A stretch of 64,000 nucleotides of DNA from Linanthus parryae (GCA_023055425.1 JALGPY010000008.1:21363359-21427358); one strand, 5' to 3'; shown: positions 30,039 through 42,630, counted from the stretch's first letter. Translations and numbers: made by a program. Notes: generated by a model from the letters alone, not told the origin.

Positions 30039-33000
30039 TGAAGAGTTCCAGTTTTTTGTTATTGTACAGAGAGCTAGTTCCAGGGCTTTGTCCAACTTTA
30101 AATTGTTCGGTTCAGCAGTATTTCATCCGTAACCTGGTTTCTAAGATTTAAGGAAAAAAAGATTTAAGGACTTATTGTATCGTGAGGTTTCATCATAGCT
30201 ATCTTACCAAGTGCGCAGAAGCCTCCATGGGGTCATCAAATGGCCATACTTAATTGCAATGACTAAGAATAGAGCGACCTATTATACACAGGAGATTGTT
30301 GAACAACCATGATTGTATGCGGCTGGAACTGGCAAGATAGGAGACATTCTTGCCCAATTCTATCAGCCAAAATTATGTCTTCTGATGCGTTATTTAGGTC
30401 GTCAGTCGTTTCTCTAGGTGAAAAGGGCTGGTCTGCCTCCGATTCTCGCCCGTTACGCTTGCTTATGCTTCTCTCTGTGATCAAGACCGCCACAGTTATG
30501 TAAGGGTTTACTGGATTTTGTTTTCTTTTTTCAATCCTGGTTTGTCCTTTGCGCTCGCTCTTTCAACCAGTAGCTGGGTCAAGACATCCTTCTCAAACGA
30601 AGCTATTCAATGCTTCTACTATGCCTCATGGCATATGTGGCTTATCTCGAATTCGACAAAACCGGATGCTTTAGTAATCCAACATGTTGAATCAATACAA
30701 GCCATTTCTTGGATCAACTTTTGTCCAAGAACATCCCCTCTCGGCCCTTCTCCAGTTCACAGTCCCGTAACTTTGATCTTTGTCAGCACCGGCATCAACA
30801 GTTTCAGCCCGAGTATCACTCCTTGCAATGCACCGGCAAGATCTGATCAACCACTTCTTCAGCCATAACACTCAAGTTTCTATTTTTAGCAATCAAACTC
30901 TTGTTCGTTTGTGTGTTTGTTGTAAGGTTTTCTTTGTCTCTTGATTAATATATTTACTAATTTTATTTTTTTTTAAAGAGAGAGAGAACCAACTTGAGAT
31001 ACTTGAATCACAAAAGGCAGAAATGAAGACTAGTTTTTAGCCATTATACCCTGACTTTAGCTCTTTGTTACAATTCTTAACCCAGACCGCGTCGGGGCTC
31101 GTTTAGGTGCCGGGAAGCGCAAAGCACAGCTGCAGCCATAAATGAACGCCAGCGAAGGGGCACCGAGCCTCTGTGCCATTTAGAGGAGTAGATGCAACAA
31201 GTTTTTCACGCAAGAGCCCTAATCGAGGCATCATTGTAACATGCTACGAACATAGGATATGCACATAACCAAAAGTTAGTTATGACATTAAGTATTGTAA
31301 CCAAAACATAGCTCGTTAAAAAAATGACTAGCAATCAGAAGTCACATTTTTGCTGGTTACTGCGCTTGCATGTTGGTCTATGATTATAGCACGAATCTGG
31401 AACACATAAACAGAAAGGGCAATAAATGAAAAAATGGGATGCCGAATTGTTAAAGCATGTGATCAAGCATCATAAGCAAAGCGAATGAGGGGATGAAAAC
31501 AAGAGAACATCTCTCCACTTCTTTTTGAAATAACTTCAATATTCATTTTCAAAACTTCAATATTCATTAAAGTATCAAAAACAGACTTACATAGCTGTAA
31601 ACTCTACTTATGCGAAAAATTGTAAAAATCTAAAAATTCTCCTAAATTATATTTTTAAATTAAATAAATTATCAGAAAAAATATCTACTCAAATTGGGTT
31701 CAAATCCTAATTAATAAAGAAACTATTCTTGAAAATGAAAAAATAATGATTTGGAGCCTCAACAACAGATTTTGACCGAAATAGTGTGGTGCTCGTAACA
31801 AAGTCACGAGTTCTTAGAACATCATTTCTGATCAGATTCATGTATGACTCGATCCCGTTCTTCAATCCTTCAACTGTAACTCTGATTCTGTCTCTGGACC
31901 GAAACAGTTTTTTTGAAGCTGGAAAAATTCTTCTTGCATCAAAATGTGAAACCCATGTGGAACCCCATTTACAATCTCCCAAAATTCTGAGATTGTGAAG
32001 TATAACAGATCAACTAAAACAATCTTTACAGAAGATCCAACAAAATTTAATTATAGCCATCTGTTGCTCGCTAGAAAATGTATGTCCACACATATATCTA
32101 AAGTCGATTCTTGTACCTACTTATCAAGTAATTCCTTCTCGCCGGCACTAACGCTGCATATGATGAATGATGCATTGCCTACTGCTAGTCCAGTATGATC
32201 TCGTCTCTCCAAGTCACATTGTACATTATCAACTCTCGCTATAGTGGATAAAGATCAAAGTAGTCCAGTTATTTGCTACGGGAGTTCACGATTTCAAATT
32301 GCTCAAAACTGTCAAAAGATGTAACTGCTTGAATAGGAAAAAGTAAAGAGAAAGATGTGTGAACTATATTTTGATTATAATTTCAAATAACTTTCAGAAT
32401 AGTTCACAATTTTAAGAAAATAAGCACTAATAAGGAACAAGAGAACCAAATATGGAGGACACACTTATGCAGACTCGACATTTGTTGCAAGAAAACTCAA
32501 GTCAATTCAAATTAAAACAGCATAAATTGTGAGCATTTCAGCAATTCACCCAAAAAAAACTGCATACTCAAGAGTTCAAAAAAACGACAGGCTGCAAAAT
32601 CACAAACTATCAATTGCATTTAAATTCTTAAAACAATGTCTCATACCTGCAATCGGGCTCAACAAAGCCAATGACAAACTCACAAGATTGTTTCTATAGA
32701 GCCGAAAAGGTTTCAAGGAAGATAAGACCATCTGCAGGACCAACGCGATCAATTAAAATCATCCACCTAAACCTTAGTAAAATCTTGGCCTTACAGGGCA
32801 AAGAGTTTTATACTCAGCTCAATAATCCTAGTCCAGTTTAACTGGGCTCACGGATTAAATTCCCCTCTTTACCTAACAGTTTTATGTACCCAGGTGTACG
32901 ACATAAATTGGAACAATGTTCCATTCTGTTCTGTTCATGGATGCATAAAGCTATCAAGTTGAGAACACACTGACAACACACAATAGGCCATAACAACCAG

Positions 33001-33531
33001 AAGCGCATTATGCATGATGCCATGTAGATTCACCATTAAAAGCAACTCAAGCAACCTAATTTAGCACTCAAAAGCACAAAAACCAAATTTGTTAGGCAAA
33101 AAGGCAGAGTCTTGACTAATACTCCAACTTCAAAATTGAAGTTACCAGATACTGCTCAAGAGGGCACCATAGAATCAGTAAAATAAGAAAAAACCTAAAA
33201 GCATACCTGACGGAGACCGCCTCCGACTTGGGCTATATTCATTCTGCACCACAGTTAGAATTTGGCTATTACAGCAGTTAAGAAATAAGCTTTGAAATTC
33301 ACATTACTCCCTTAGCAAACTTGAGGGGTTAGATTCTTCGCAATTCCACATGATATTTCCCTGTTACAATGAGGGGTTAAACATGACTCAAGCTCAGTAA
33401 GTGTGTTCCAGTTTTTCGTACTATCCTTTTAGGTTCAGAGAATGCAAATAAAACGTAACATGTTCATCGCTCCCTAAACACTGAACTTTGAGACGGCAGG
33501 CAAGCAGACACACATACACGAATATATATAT
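30039..33531. other. Intergenic; possible minus-strand exons at 33207-33243 and 32647-32731
   Basis: 30039-30150 is the 3' leader-like end of the At4g14100-like gene; similar sequence follows the copy at 40858. The frames at 30263-30868 and 31707-31982 have no recognisable domain. On the minus strand two short segments have both an acceptor and a donor: 33243-33207 (CAG before, GTATGC after) and 32731-32647 (GCAG before, GTATGAG after). They could be untranslated exons of the F-box transcript or of an unknown gene. Otherwise nothing supportable. Confidence 0.4.
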
Positions 33532-34710
33532 TTAGAGGGAAGGGATGACCCAAACGGGCGGGCAGACGGAGCAACGCCCTTTGGTGCCGCCTTGGTAGAG
33601 AGTATCCGCCCTCTGATCTTTCAAGCTGTAGACTGCCATGTCTACTCCTCTGCGGCCTATATCGTCCTTGCGGGTACAAAAGCTGGTAGTGGAGTCAGTA
33701 AAGTAGATGCAATCAGCTCTAATATTAGCAGCACCAACAGCAGCGCAAGGGATAGAGACCGGACATCGCTGCTGGCTTAAGAAAAGTGACCCTCCTCCCA
33801 AATCATTCATCACAAGCCAGTTATTATTAGTGCTCGAGGAGTCAAACCTGTACACCTGAAAAGAGGTGGTCATATAGTTATAGATTGGCTTGTTTATGAG
33901 TATGCTGTCATCGATCCCGTGGTGGTGGTTGGGAGCAAATGCGTAAGAAACTGGATCTGCACGCTGGTCATCGTCGTGGAGATATTTCTTGACGACAGCG
34001 AGTAAATGGCCACCAGATTCTGCCAAGTAGAAGCCGTTCTTACCAGCGATTACTTCAATAGGTATGGTTCCGACTAGATTGGCAGTGGTGGATGGATCGG
34101 GGCCGTTGATGTCTATAGAAAAGATCTCTCCTCTATGATTGGTGGTGTAAAATTGACCGCAATGGTAGACCAAGTCGCGGAATGCAAACTGGCCCTTCTC
34201 CATGGTAACCCAGGCAGTGTTTCCGGGTTTCCAGTATGCCAAGAGACTTCCAATCTCAATCATCAGAGCATAGTCGTTGGTATCGGAAGGGCTAGCCGAC
34301 AAGGCTGCTGTCCCCAGTCTACGGCAGGCCTCATATTCACGGGCGTTTGGGAGGGGAATGCGGGCCCGGGACAATGGATGCAAGAGCTCCATGTCGCCGC
34401 CGTCTCTGTCGATGGTTATAAGCCAACCAAGAGAACTGAGTATCCTCTTGCCTCGGGCTTCGGGGAGGTGGACCTTATGAACCATGCCTCCCTTTGTCAG
34501 GCTGTAGAAGTCGCGTGATTCGTTAACGTCACTGTCCTCCGGCGGGGGGAGGAGGAGCCATGGAACCTGGACAGGACAGAAGTTGTTCTTGACGGCCGCC
34601 ACCGATCGCCATGACCTGCAAACTCCGCCGAATGCGGTGAAGTCTTCGTACAGGTTCAGCTTCTTGGCAATCGTCGACAACAGATCCGGATGAAGCTCAG
34701 CCCAATCCAT
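33532..34710 (-). CDS. F-box protein with DUF295 / KIB-type beta-propeller
   Basis: 392 residues from the ATG at 34710 (MDWAELHPDLL). The frame runs a little further up, but to a non-ATG codon at a splice acceptor. An F-box occupies about residues 1-45 (PDLLSTIAKKL…FGGVCRSWRSVA). The rest is a DUF295 region, with YSLTKGGMVH, HPLSRARIPLP, AYWKPGN, LAESGGHLL and the late NDLGG…LF and IYFTDS motifs. Such proteins are thought to act as substrate adaptors of SCF ubiquitin ligases; its target is unknown. A 5' leader exon ends at 35426 (donor GTATG), and a 700-bp intron (34726-35425) ends in GTAG just before the coding exon. The sister gene is at 41029-42342. Confidence 0.87.
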   Translation of the reverse strand: MDWAELHPDLLSTIAKKLNLYEDFTAFGGVCRSWRSVAAVKNNFCPVQVPWLLLPPPEDSDVNESRDFYSLTKGGMVHKVHLPEARGKRILSSLGWLITIDRDGGDMELLHPLSRARIPLPNAREYEACRRLGTAALSASPSDTNDYALMIEIGSLLAYWKPGNTAWVTMEKGQFAFRDLVYHCGQFYTTNHRGEIFSIDINGPDPSTTANLVGTIPIEVIAGKNGFYLAESGGHLLAVVKKYLHDDDQRADPVSYAFAPNHHHGIDDSILINKPIYNYMTTSFQVYRFDSSSTNNNWLVMNDLGGGSLFLSQQRCPVSIPCAAVGAANIRADCIYFTDSTTSFCTRKDDIGRRGVDMAVYSLKDQRADTLYQGGTKGRCSVCPPVWVIPSL

Positions 34711-34774
34711 CACCACAACCGCCACCTACGACTACGGAATGCAGCAATCATATTATTTCATTGCGTGAGCGATT

Positions 34775-35262
34775 GAACAAAAGAACATGAACCAATAGAG
34801 GAACATAATGAAAGCATAAGGTCAGAGAGTTATATTTAGCAATTTAGTACATTAAAATTTGGTGATCCAGCATCTTAGTAAAAAAACAGAAACAATGCTT
34901 AGACATTCCATCAAACACTTATGCTGCATTTCGTATTGATAAACTTTCAGGAAGATACAATGGACAAACACAACCCCTTTTTTGGACGCTTTTGAATATG
35001 ACCCATATTGTTTGGAAGATAAATCAGAAACAAAAAGAACATGAACACATAGAGGAACATAAAGAAAGGATAAGGTCAGAGAGTTATATCCAGCAATTTA
35101 GTAAACAATGCATACATTCTCTGAATTCTCATTCAGACATTTCATCAAACACTTGTGCTGCATTTCGTATTGATAAACTTTCAGGAAGATACAATGGACA
35201 AAAACAACGCCTTTTATTTAGAGGCTTTTGATCCTGACCCCATATTGTTTAGAAGACAAGTA
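34775..35262. repeat. Tandem duplication of about 253 bp in the leader intron
   Basis: Two diverged copies start at 34775 and 35028, each with AAAGAACATGAAC, AAGGTCAGAGAGTTATAT, and TTGATAAACTTTCAGG in the same order. Both lie wholly inside the 5'-leader intron of the F-box gene. Confidence 0.82.
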
Positions 35263-35884
35263 AGAGTCAGAGACCCATCTAGTTAGTTGTAGACCTAAAA
35301 CCCTAGAACAGGAACCACAAAATCTAGCTAGCGACTAGGAACCCTAATTCGACTTAACATGAAATAGGGGTTGATTTTGCAGATAACTCAGAGCAAGAGA
35401 AGGAAGAGAGATAGTCTGTCACATACCTTGACCGAGCTTTCTGAGACTAGCTTGAGTTGTATGATGACTGAGGCGAGAGGCGAGACCAGGGTCTGAAAGA
35501 TTGAGCTTGTTGAGATGGAATGAATCGGCAAGCCGATTTTTGGTAAAGTGTTTTTTTGGACAAAAAGTTAGTATTAAAATATTTGGCTTCCCCCCTAAAC
35601 ATTGGAGCGCAGATTTTACTTCGCACCAAAACTAAGTAAAATATTTGATTTCCCCCCTAAAGTCGGACCCAATTTTAATTCAATCAAAAAAAAAAAAAAA
35701 AAAAGAATTCTTAAAAAAAAGTAAAAAAATAAAAAACAATGCTAATATAACAGAATGTATTAAAAATCTAAATAATCAGCTGAGATTCTAAGGACTCGTT
35801 TGGTACCAACTGAAAATCTAAATAATCAGCTAAAAAGTTGGAGAAAAAAGATTGTCTGGAAATCTAAATTAGTTGAAAATTGTA

Positions 35885-36250
35885 AGGCTTAATTACTTAA
35901 TGTATATCCCAAGTCTATCGAAACTATCACATTGCAACCCCAGTTCTAAAACTAGCTGATTACATCTCCATTTGCATAATATACTTCAATGTCAAATTGG
36001 GAATGAAATTTCATCGCAAAATTATCATACCCGGAGGGCATTACTGCAGAAAATGTGACGAGTTTGTATCATAGACGATGGGCACTATATGAAAATATCA
36101 TCGTTGGTTTTGAATTTGATGATTAAGTATTGTTTTCAGTTTGACATTGACGATTTTTTTGTAAATGGGGATGTAATTAGCTAGTTCTAAAATGGGGGGT
36201 TGCAATTTGATAGTCTTGGCAAAGGGACTTAAAGGGTAAGTTTGGCATAA
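35885..36250. mobile_element. Small TIR element (MULE-type MITE candidate)
   Basis: Long imperfect inverted repeats: the left arm (about 35905-35985) has CTATCAC-ATTGCAACCCC and TAAAACTAGCTGATTACATC. The right arm reads as its reverse complement at about 36155-36225. There is no coding capacity. The exact ends and the target duplication could not be fixed. Confidence 0.55.
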
Positions 36251-36357
36251 TCAATTTGTAAAAGACATATACAAGAACCTTAAAAGTCGGAAAAAAAAAA
36301 TGCAGATGACAAGAAAATAAGCATCGCTAAATAGTTTTACACTCAACATAAGAAAAA

Positions 36358-37705
36358 GGGTTAATTGCATTTTGCCCCCTTGTGGTTAGGGTTTTGTGCA
36401 AAATACCCCTTTAGGATCTCAAATGTTACATTTTACACCCTTGTGGTTTGGTTTTGGTGCGCCGGAGGATTTTCCTGTTAAAAATAGCTTGAATTGACAA
36501 AATTACACTCCATTATATACACTCGGACCACCATTATCTCCCTTACGCTCTCTCTCTCTCTAACTCCTTCCATCTCTTTGTTCTCTCCACTGTTAAACCA
36601 AGAAAGGAAAATAAATAGAAAAACGGTGGTTGTATATGCTTCTTCTCCCTCCTCATCCATCTTCTTCGTCTCCCTCTTCTCCTTTTCTCTCTCTCTTCAC
36701 TGTCTGCTCTCTCTCTGTGTCCCCTGAGCCAGATCTGGTTGAACCCAGATCCGAAGCACCTCCAAGGGACATGAGTTCGTCACAACAGAAACCCCCAAAA
36801 TGAGAAGGCAGATGTGGATGATTCGGAGGAGGAGCCGCCGCCGATCTGGTGCGGCGAAGGCGGCGTCGGTGCCTTGGTCTTCTCCGTCTTCTTCGACGAG
36901 GGGAAGACCAATCGGGGGCGGCGCCGATGTAGCAACCCCGTCGTCGTCCTCTCATTTTCTTCGATTTCTGCTACTTCAATTACTGGTGCTACTTTGACTT
37001 TTCAATTTTTTTCTCCCTTGAAACAATGAAGAACAAACCCAGATGTGAACCATATACTTCTTTTTGTATTTTGTAGTAGAATTGTATATTCATTTTTTTT
37101 CCCTTGATGGATTTTGGTTGATGAAAAAATATGACAAAAACCCAGCAAATAGAAAGCAACAATTTTTTCAAAATAAAAATAAATAAAAAGAAAAGAAAGC
37201 ATCAATGCATAAGAGATAGAAAAATATGTATATTATTGAAAGGGCTATGAACTTATATGTTCGGATTTTGAATCTGGGTTCAAACCCATGGGAAAGGATT
37301 AGTCTGGGTTTGATGTTCTTTCGCAATCTGATTTTGCTTTGTGTTTATGTAGATGGTCTAATGATTGCAATGATGATGGCTGGTGTAATTGGGGTGAATT
37401 TGTACTGATGATGCTGATGGTGGCAGTGACGATCTTCATCCTCATCTTCTTCTTCCTCCATCCTCCTCATCTATCTATACAAAATGAGTTAAAATGCAAT
37501 GAACTTATTTGGTATCATTTTTGGCATTACTTTCATGGATAAAGGGTATAACAGGCATTTTAAGTTGGAGTTGTAACGGAATCTGTTAAAACTAACGGAT
37601 TCGCACATAAACCAAACCACAGGGAGGTTTTTTGCATAATTTGAGACTCCAAGGGGGTCTTTTGCACAAACTTCTAACCGCAGGGGGGTAAAACGCAATT
37701 AACCC
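36358..37705. mobile_element. MULE-like element with 9-bp duplication, candidate Pack-MULE
   Basis: The ends are inverted repeats beginning GGGTTAATTGC and extending imperfectly over roughly 110 bp. They are flanked by a perfect 9-bp duplication TAAGAAAAA (36349-36357, 37706-37714), the size made by Mutator-like transposases. Length 1348 bp. No transposase is present. The interior has a GC-rich, codon-biased segment at about 36740-36990, unlike the AT-rich surroundings, which could be captured gene sequence, though I recognise no domain. Confidence 0.83.
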
Positions 37706-37919
37706 TAAGAAAAATGCATAACCCATTAGACTACCACTACTTTTATGCATGTTAAGTATAAAATGTGGTTGTCTAATCCATTGGAAATGCTCTTGGAAAC
37801 GTTAATTGATTAACATGACGGGTGTTCAATGTTATTATCCAAAAGAAGGAAGGAAATTGTGTTAATTGATTGACATTACGGGCGTAATTGACATTATGGG
37901 ACACTCGTTAACTACACGA

Positions 37920-39345
37920 CTTTCGCTCTCGTCGCCGTCGCCACCTCCCTCCACCTCTCCTCAGCCGCAACAAAACCCATTTCCAACACAGACCCGGTTC
38001 CGACACCATGGCCTCTCCAATTCCACTCCATCCTCTTCATGAACCGGACCGGAGCTCTTCAACAGATCGACCTCTGGTACGACTGGCCCAACGGTCCCAA
38101 TTTCAACATCATCCAAAACCAGCGTAGGAAGCTGACCTACGACCTCGAATGGAACAACCACACTTCCTTCATCTACACCCTTGATTCGACCCGGGAGTGC
38201 CGGGTCTTGGAGGTGGATGTTGGTATACTCCGACCCGATTGGCTTGATGGGGCAAACGATCTGGGTCAGAAGCACGAGGATGGGTTCATGTGTTATGTGT
38301 GGGGAAAGCCATCAAGTTTGTTAGTTTGTATAATGAATCTCTCTGGTTTCTGAAATTGGAATCTTAAAGGGTCGGAATCTTAAAAGGTTTGTGTTATTTT
38401 ATTGATTCCAACAATCTAGGTTTAATTTGTGTGCAATTGGTGGGATTAAGGTCAATGATAAAACAATTGGTCTTTTTTTTTAATCACCTCTACTCGTTTC
38501 AAGATAGAATTAAGGCTGGTGGGATTAGAGTTATTTAGCAATTGGCAATCCTGTGGTTTCTGTATTTGGGTTGTATGGTTGTTTAATGTTCTCATATTCC
38601 AAGATTTAAGGTTGTGTGTGTGAGCCTATTTGGCGGGATTAAGGTTTGTCACCATGTGGAAAAATACTCACCGCCGCGATGAATTGGAAGCGTCAAATTA
38701 GGTTATAGTCGAACTTTTGTTTTGAGCTCTGTGTTTTTTGGCGGTGCACTAGTGCGGTTATCTTGGCGATGAATTTAGTCTAGATGGGGATGTTTTTGGT
38801 TTGAGACATTCTGAATCGTAAAGGTCAGTGAGTAATTAGTTCAACTCTAACTTGATAACTCAGTTTAAGAAGTGTTAATTGACCCAAATTGACTAGAGCC
38901 CCAAAAGGGAATGGTTTCTAGTCTAGGTTTTGGCAGAGCCGCTCGCTTGTTGATAACTTTATGAGCTATCCGAAGGGAATGGTTTCTTTCAAAGTTCACC
39001 ATAGCTTAGCATACAACTATGTTTAGGGTGTTACAAAACTACTTATCTCCGGGGGGAATTCAAAAATTATCTCGGGGGGGGGGGGGGATTCAAAATTATT
39101 TCCCAGTGTGAGATACAATGAGGGTGTTACAAACATGAGATGCTTCGCTATTCACATGTTACTAGACAGTTACTTCTCTCTTGTGTTGCAGGATATAGCG
39201 CACATGTGATGACATTTGAGGTAGGAAAAGTACTCGAGGATGCTAAGTAAGCACCTGTGTATTGCTTTGATAAGGAAACGGCCATTGAGAAGAAGCAAAG
39301 CATTTTTTTTTTCTTGACTCAATTACTCAAGCCCAATGACGAGTT
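37920..39345 (+). pseudogene. Second At4g14100-like copy, broken
   Basis: Exon 1 homology runs from about 37920 to 38315, retaining [26 protein letters not shown] and LRPDWLDGA. No in-frame start precedes it: a stop stands upstream and the first in-frame Met is mid-protein at 38039. The exon 1 end (the [12 protein letters not shown] part) is replaced by unrelated sequence. Exon 2 homology starts after TTGCAG at about 39191 but has an in-frame TAA where the intact gene has a Trp codon. A 14-base G run lies in the intron at 39074-39087. Confidence 0.85.
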
Positions 39346-39904
39346 GCGTTTTTTCTGTGGTATTCTCTAACTCTTAACTTGTTATATTCAGAAATATAAC
39401 ATCTGTAACCTGTCTTTTCATACTTGTTGCTTAAGATCTTCCCCTCATTGGGGAAAGATCTTTTTTTGTCCGAGCACCGCTTACAAACTGGACGTCGAGT
39501 CATCGACATTTAACGGCTTTTTAAGATTTTTACGGTATATTTATCTGAATTTTGGCATGAGCAAACCCTAAAAACTGGATGTTAAGGACTGTTTTCATGG
39601 AAATTCCACACCAAGGCTAAAGCAGTTAACAGGCACCAGTAAGGACCCTCTCCAGCCCCTCCAAACCGGGTAAATACACTCTTGGTAATTTTAGTGCCCA
39701 TAGAGTCTAACGTCTCCCCCGCCTCTGAAAGCAAATTTGGTTTTGATTACAATGCAAAATTAATTATGTTTATTTTTGAGTTATTTTATATTTAATTTCA
39801 GTTTACACCCACGAGTGAAGTCCGCTACTAAAAGGAAAGTTAGTTAGTGTAGTGAAGTCCGCTACTAAATGAGAAGTTAGTTCGGGTTAGGTAGCAAATT
39901 AAGA

Positions 39905-40858
39905 TGAATAAATATCTGGGTTAGAGGTACATGGATGGGTTGCTGTGTAATGTGTGGGAGAAAGTGGATTTCATTTGGTACTATGAAGATGTTGTCACCA
40001 AGAGGCCTGTTTATTTGATCTTCTACACAGGTTGGTTTTGTTTGTTTGTTTAATGAATTGGTCCCTCTGGTTTATGGAATTACAGTCTAAAAGGGTTTGA
40101 TTCCAATAGTTTTGATTGAACTTGTGTGAAATTGGTGGGGATTAAGGTTTAAGGTTTATGATGAAATAGTCATCTCCCTGTGTTTGGTTGACACGGTTGG
40201 TCTCAAGTTTGCCAATTTCAAGAATGAATGAAGGCTCTGCATGTTTGTGTGATTAGAGTTGTTACCTGTTTACCAAACTGGCTACGCTTGTGGTTTCTAT
40301 ATTTTGGTTGTAATGTGTTCAATGTTCTTATTCCAATATTAGGTTGTGTGTATGTGCCTACTTGGTGGGATTAAGGTTTGTAATTAAATGGGAAAATACT
40401 CTTGGAAATGGCAAATTAGATGATTGTTGTCGAAGTCTTGATTCGAATTCTGTTATGAGCTCAGTGTATTTGAAACTGATTTGTTTCAGATCAAGTTGGC
40501 TTATGCACAAAAGAACAGGTAGTAGCTAGACCTAGCAATGTTTGTAGTCGTAGGATAATGTACGGATTTCTCCCACATCTGAAATCACGATAGCTTAGCA
40601 TACGACTATGGTTAGGGTTGTTACAACCTAGTACTTATCTAAGTGGAGTAGAGTCTTTGCAATTCCACATGTTAACGGAGAAGAGTTATTTTGCTTTGTT
40701 GCAGGATATAGCGCATGTGAAGACATTTGAGGTAGGAAAAGTACTCGAGGATGCTGAGTGGCAGGCACCTGCATACTGCTTTGACAAAGACATGGCCGTT
40801 TGGCAGAAGAAGCACAGTACTAGTATCTTTCTATTCGACTCGATGACTCAAGATCAAT
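39905..40858 (+). pseudogene. Third At4g14100-like copy, 5'-truncated
   Basis: The first part (about 39915-40030) keeps the end of exon 1 that the second copy lacks ([16 protein letters not shown]) and its donor. Its upstream part has a stop, and nothing of the N-terminal 120 residues is left. Exon 2 homology runs from about 40706 to the TGA at 40858 and is open, with small insertions near its end. The two broken copies together may be one duplicated gene split by an insertion or rearrangement in exon 1. Confidence 0.8.
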
Positions 40859-41028
40859 GAAGTGTGTGTGTTCCGGTTTGTCTGCTGTATTCTCCAACTT
40901 TAAGTTATAATATTCAGCAGCTTTTCATCCATAACCTGTTTTTTTCCATACCTGTGAATTTGTCTGAATTTCTGATAAATGTTAATAAGTGAGCCAATTA
41001 TCTTGCTACCCTCTCGAGTTCATCCTTA

Positions 41029-42342
41029 TTATGCTCCTTTCACCTTAAAATTGAACTTTGAGACAGTACATACATGAACCAATATACTGCACTTAATAAT
41101 AAATATAAGACATAAAAGTTTCGGATCAAAAGACAAAAATAATTTTAGAAGGAAGGGATGACCCAAAGGGGCGGGCAGAGGAAGCATCGCCGTCCTTTGG
41201 TGCCGCCTTGGTAGAGAGTATTTGCCCCTCTCTTCTTTCAAGCTGTAGACTCCCATGTCTATGCCATTGCGGCCTATATCGTCCTTGCGGATGTAAGCAA
41301 GGTTAGTGTTGTCAGTAAAGTAGATGCAATCAGGTTTAATATTGGCAGCACCAACAGCAGCACAAGGGACAGAGACCGGAGCACACCCTTGGCCTAGAAA
41401 GAGTGACCTTCCTCCCAAATCATTCATCACATGCCAGTTAGCGCTGGAGTCGAACCTGTACACCTTAAAAGAGCTGGTCAAATAGCCATGGATTGGCTTG
41501 TTTATCAACGTGCAGTCAACGATCCCGTGGTGGTGGTGAGCAGCGAGTCCGCAAGTAACTCGATCCATGCGCTGGTCATCGTCGTGGAGTACTTTCCTGA
41601 CGACGACGAGCAAATGGCCACCAGATTCAGCCAGGTAGCAGCCGTCGTTACCAATGACATCACTAGGTAACGTTCCAACTAGATTCGCGGCGGCAGTGGT
41701 GATGTCTATAGAAAAGAGCTCCACTGGGCGATTACGATTGATGGCATAAAAGTGACCGGAATGGTAGACCACGTTGTGGAATGATTCCAACCGGCGTGTC
41801 TTGATGGTAACCCAGGTAGTGTTTCCGGGTTTCCAGTATGCCAAGGTACCGAGGGGTCCCACCAGAATCAACACAGCATAGTTGTCCGTCTCGGAAGGGC
41901 TAGCTGACACGGCTGCTCTCGTAAACATACCGAGAGGGCTGCGATTAGAACTATCGAGTTTCATATATTCACGGGCACTGGGGAGGGTAATCCGGGCCTG
42001 GGACAAGGGATGCAGTAGCTCCACGTCACCGAATCTGTCTATGGTTATAAGCCAACCAAGACAACTGTGTAGCCTCTTGTCTCTGGCTTCGGGGAGGTGG
42101 ACTGTGTGAACCATGCCTCCCTTTGTAAGGCTGTACAAGTCTCGCGAATTGTTGACGTCGCCGTCCTCCTCCCGCGGGGCAAGGAGGAGCCATGGGACGT
42201 TGATCGGAGAGAAGTTGTTCTTGACTGCCGCCACGGATCGCCATGACCTGCAAACTCCGCCGAATGCAGTCAAATCTTCGTACAGGTTCAGCTTCTTGGC
42301 GATCGTCGACAAAAGATCCGGCAGAAGCTCAGCCCAATCCAT
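41029..42342 (-). CDS. Second F-box / DUF295 protein, frameshifted C-terminus
   Basis: 437 codons from the ATG at 42342 (MDWAELLPDLL). The F-box is at about 1-45 and the DUF295 region runs to about 365, closely similar to the gene at 33532-34710. Near 41222 one extra G relative to the sister gene shifts the frame. The conserved ending (…TLYQGGTKG…WVIPS) is still present in the DNA in another frame. The predicted protein instead reads about 75 unrelated residues to the stop at 41029. It may still make a protein, or may be an early pseudogene. Confidence 0.8.
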   Translation of the reverse strand: MDWAELLPDLLSTIAKKLNLYEDLTAFGGVCRSWRSVAAVKNNFSPINVPWLLLAPREEDGDVNNSRDLYSLTKGGMVHTVHLPEARDKRLHSCLGWLITIDRFGDVELLHPLSQARITLPSAREYMKLDSSNRSPLGMFTRAAVSASPSETDNYAVLILVGPLGTLAYWKPGNTTWVTIKTRRLESFHNVVYHSGHFYAINRNRPVELFSIDITTAAANLVGTLPSDVIGNDGCYLAESGGHLLVVVRKVLHDDDQRMDRVTCGLAAHHHHGIVDCTLINKPIHGYLTSSFKVYRFDSSANWHVMNDLGGRSLFLGQGCAPVSVPCAAVGAANIKPDCIYFTDNTNLAYIRKDDIGRNGIDMGVYSLKEERGKYSLPRRHQRTAMLPLPAPLGHPFLLKLFLSFDPKLLCLIFIIKCSILVHVCTVSKFNFKVKGA

Positions 42343-42630
42343 CACCACCAGCACCGGCACATACAAAAGAGATAGTATGCTTGGTTGTGTGCGTGTGTAT
42401 TAGTTATACTCTAGGGTTAGGGCAGGGCAGGCCAACCCTACTATATAGAGTACTAAAATAAGGCAATTGAGTCTTGACGAATATTGGGGTGGTCTTTGAT
42501 TCTATATAGAGTTTGGCCCAACCCGGCCCGACTATGTAGCATGTGATGACAAATTTCATCTTCCTTGTCGGTACAAAATCTCGGGTGCAGTTTTCATGAC
42601 ATTGTTCGTGTCCGTTACAATTTTCATCTA

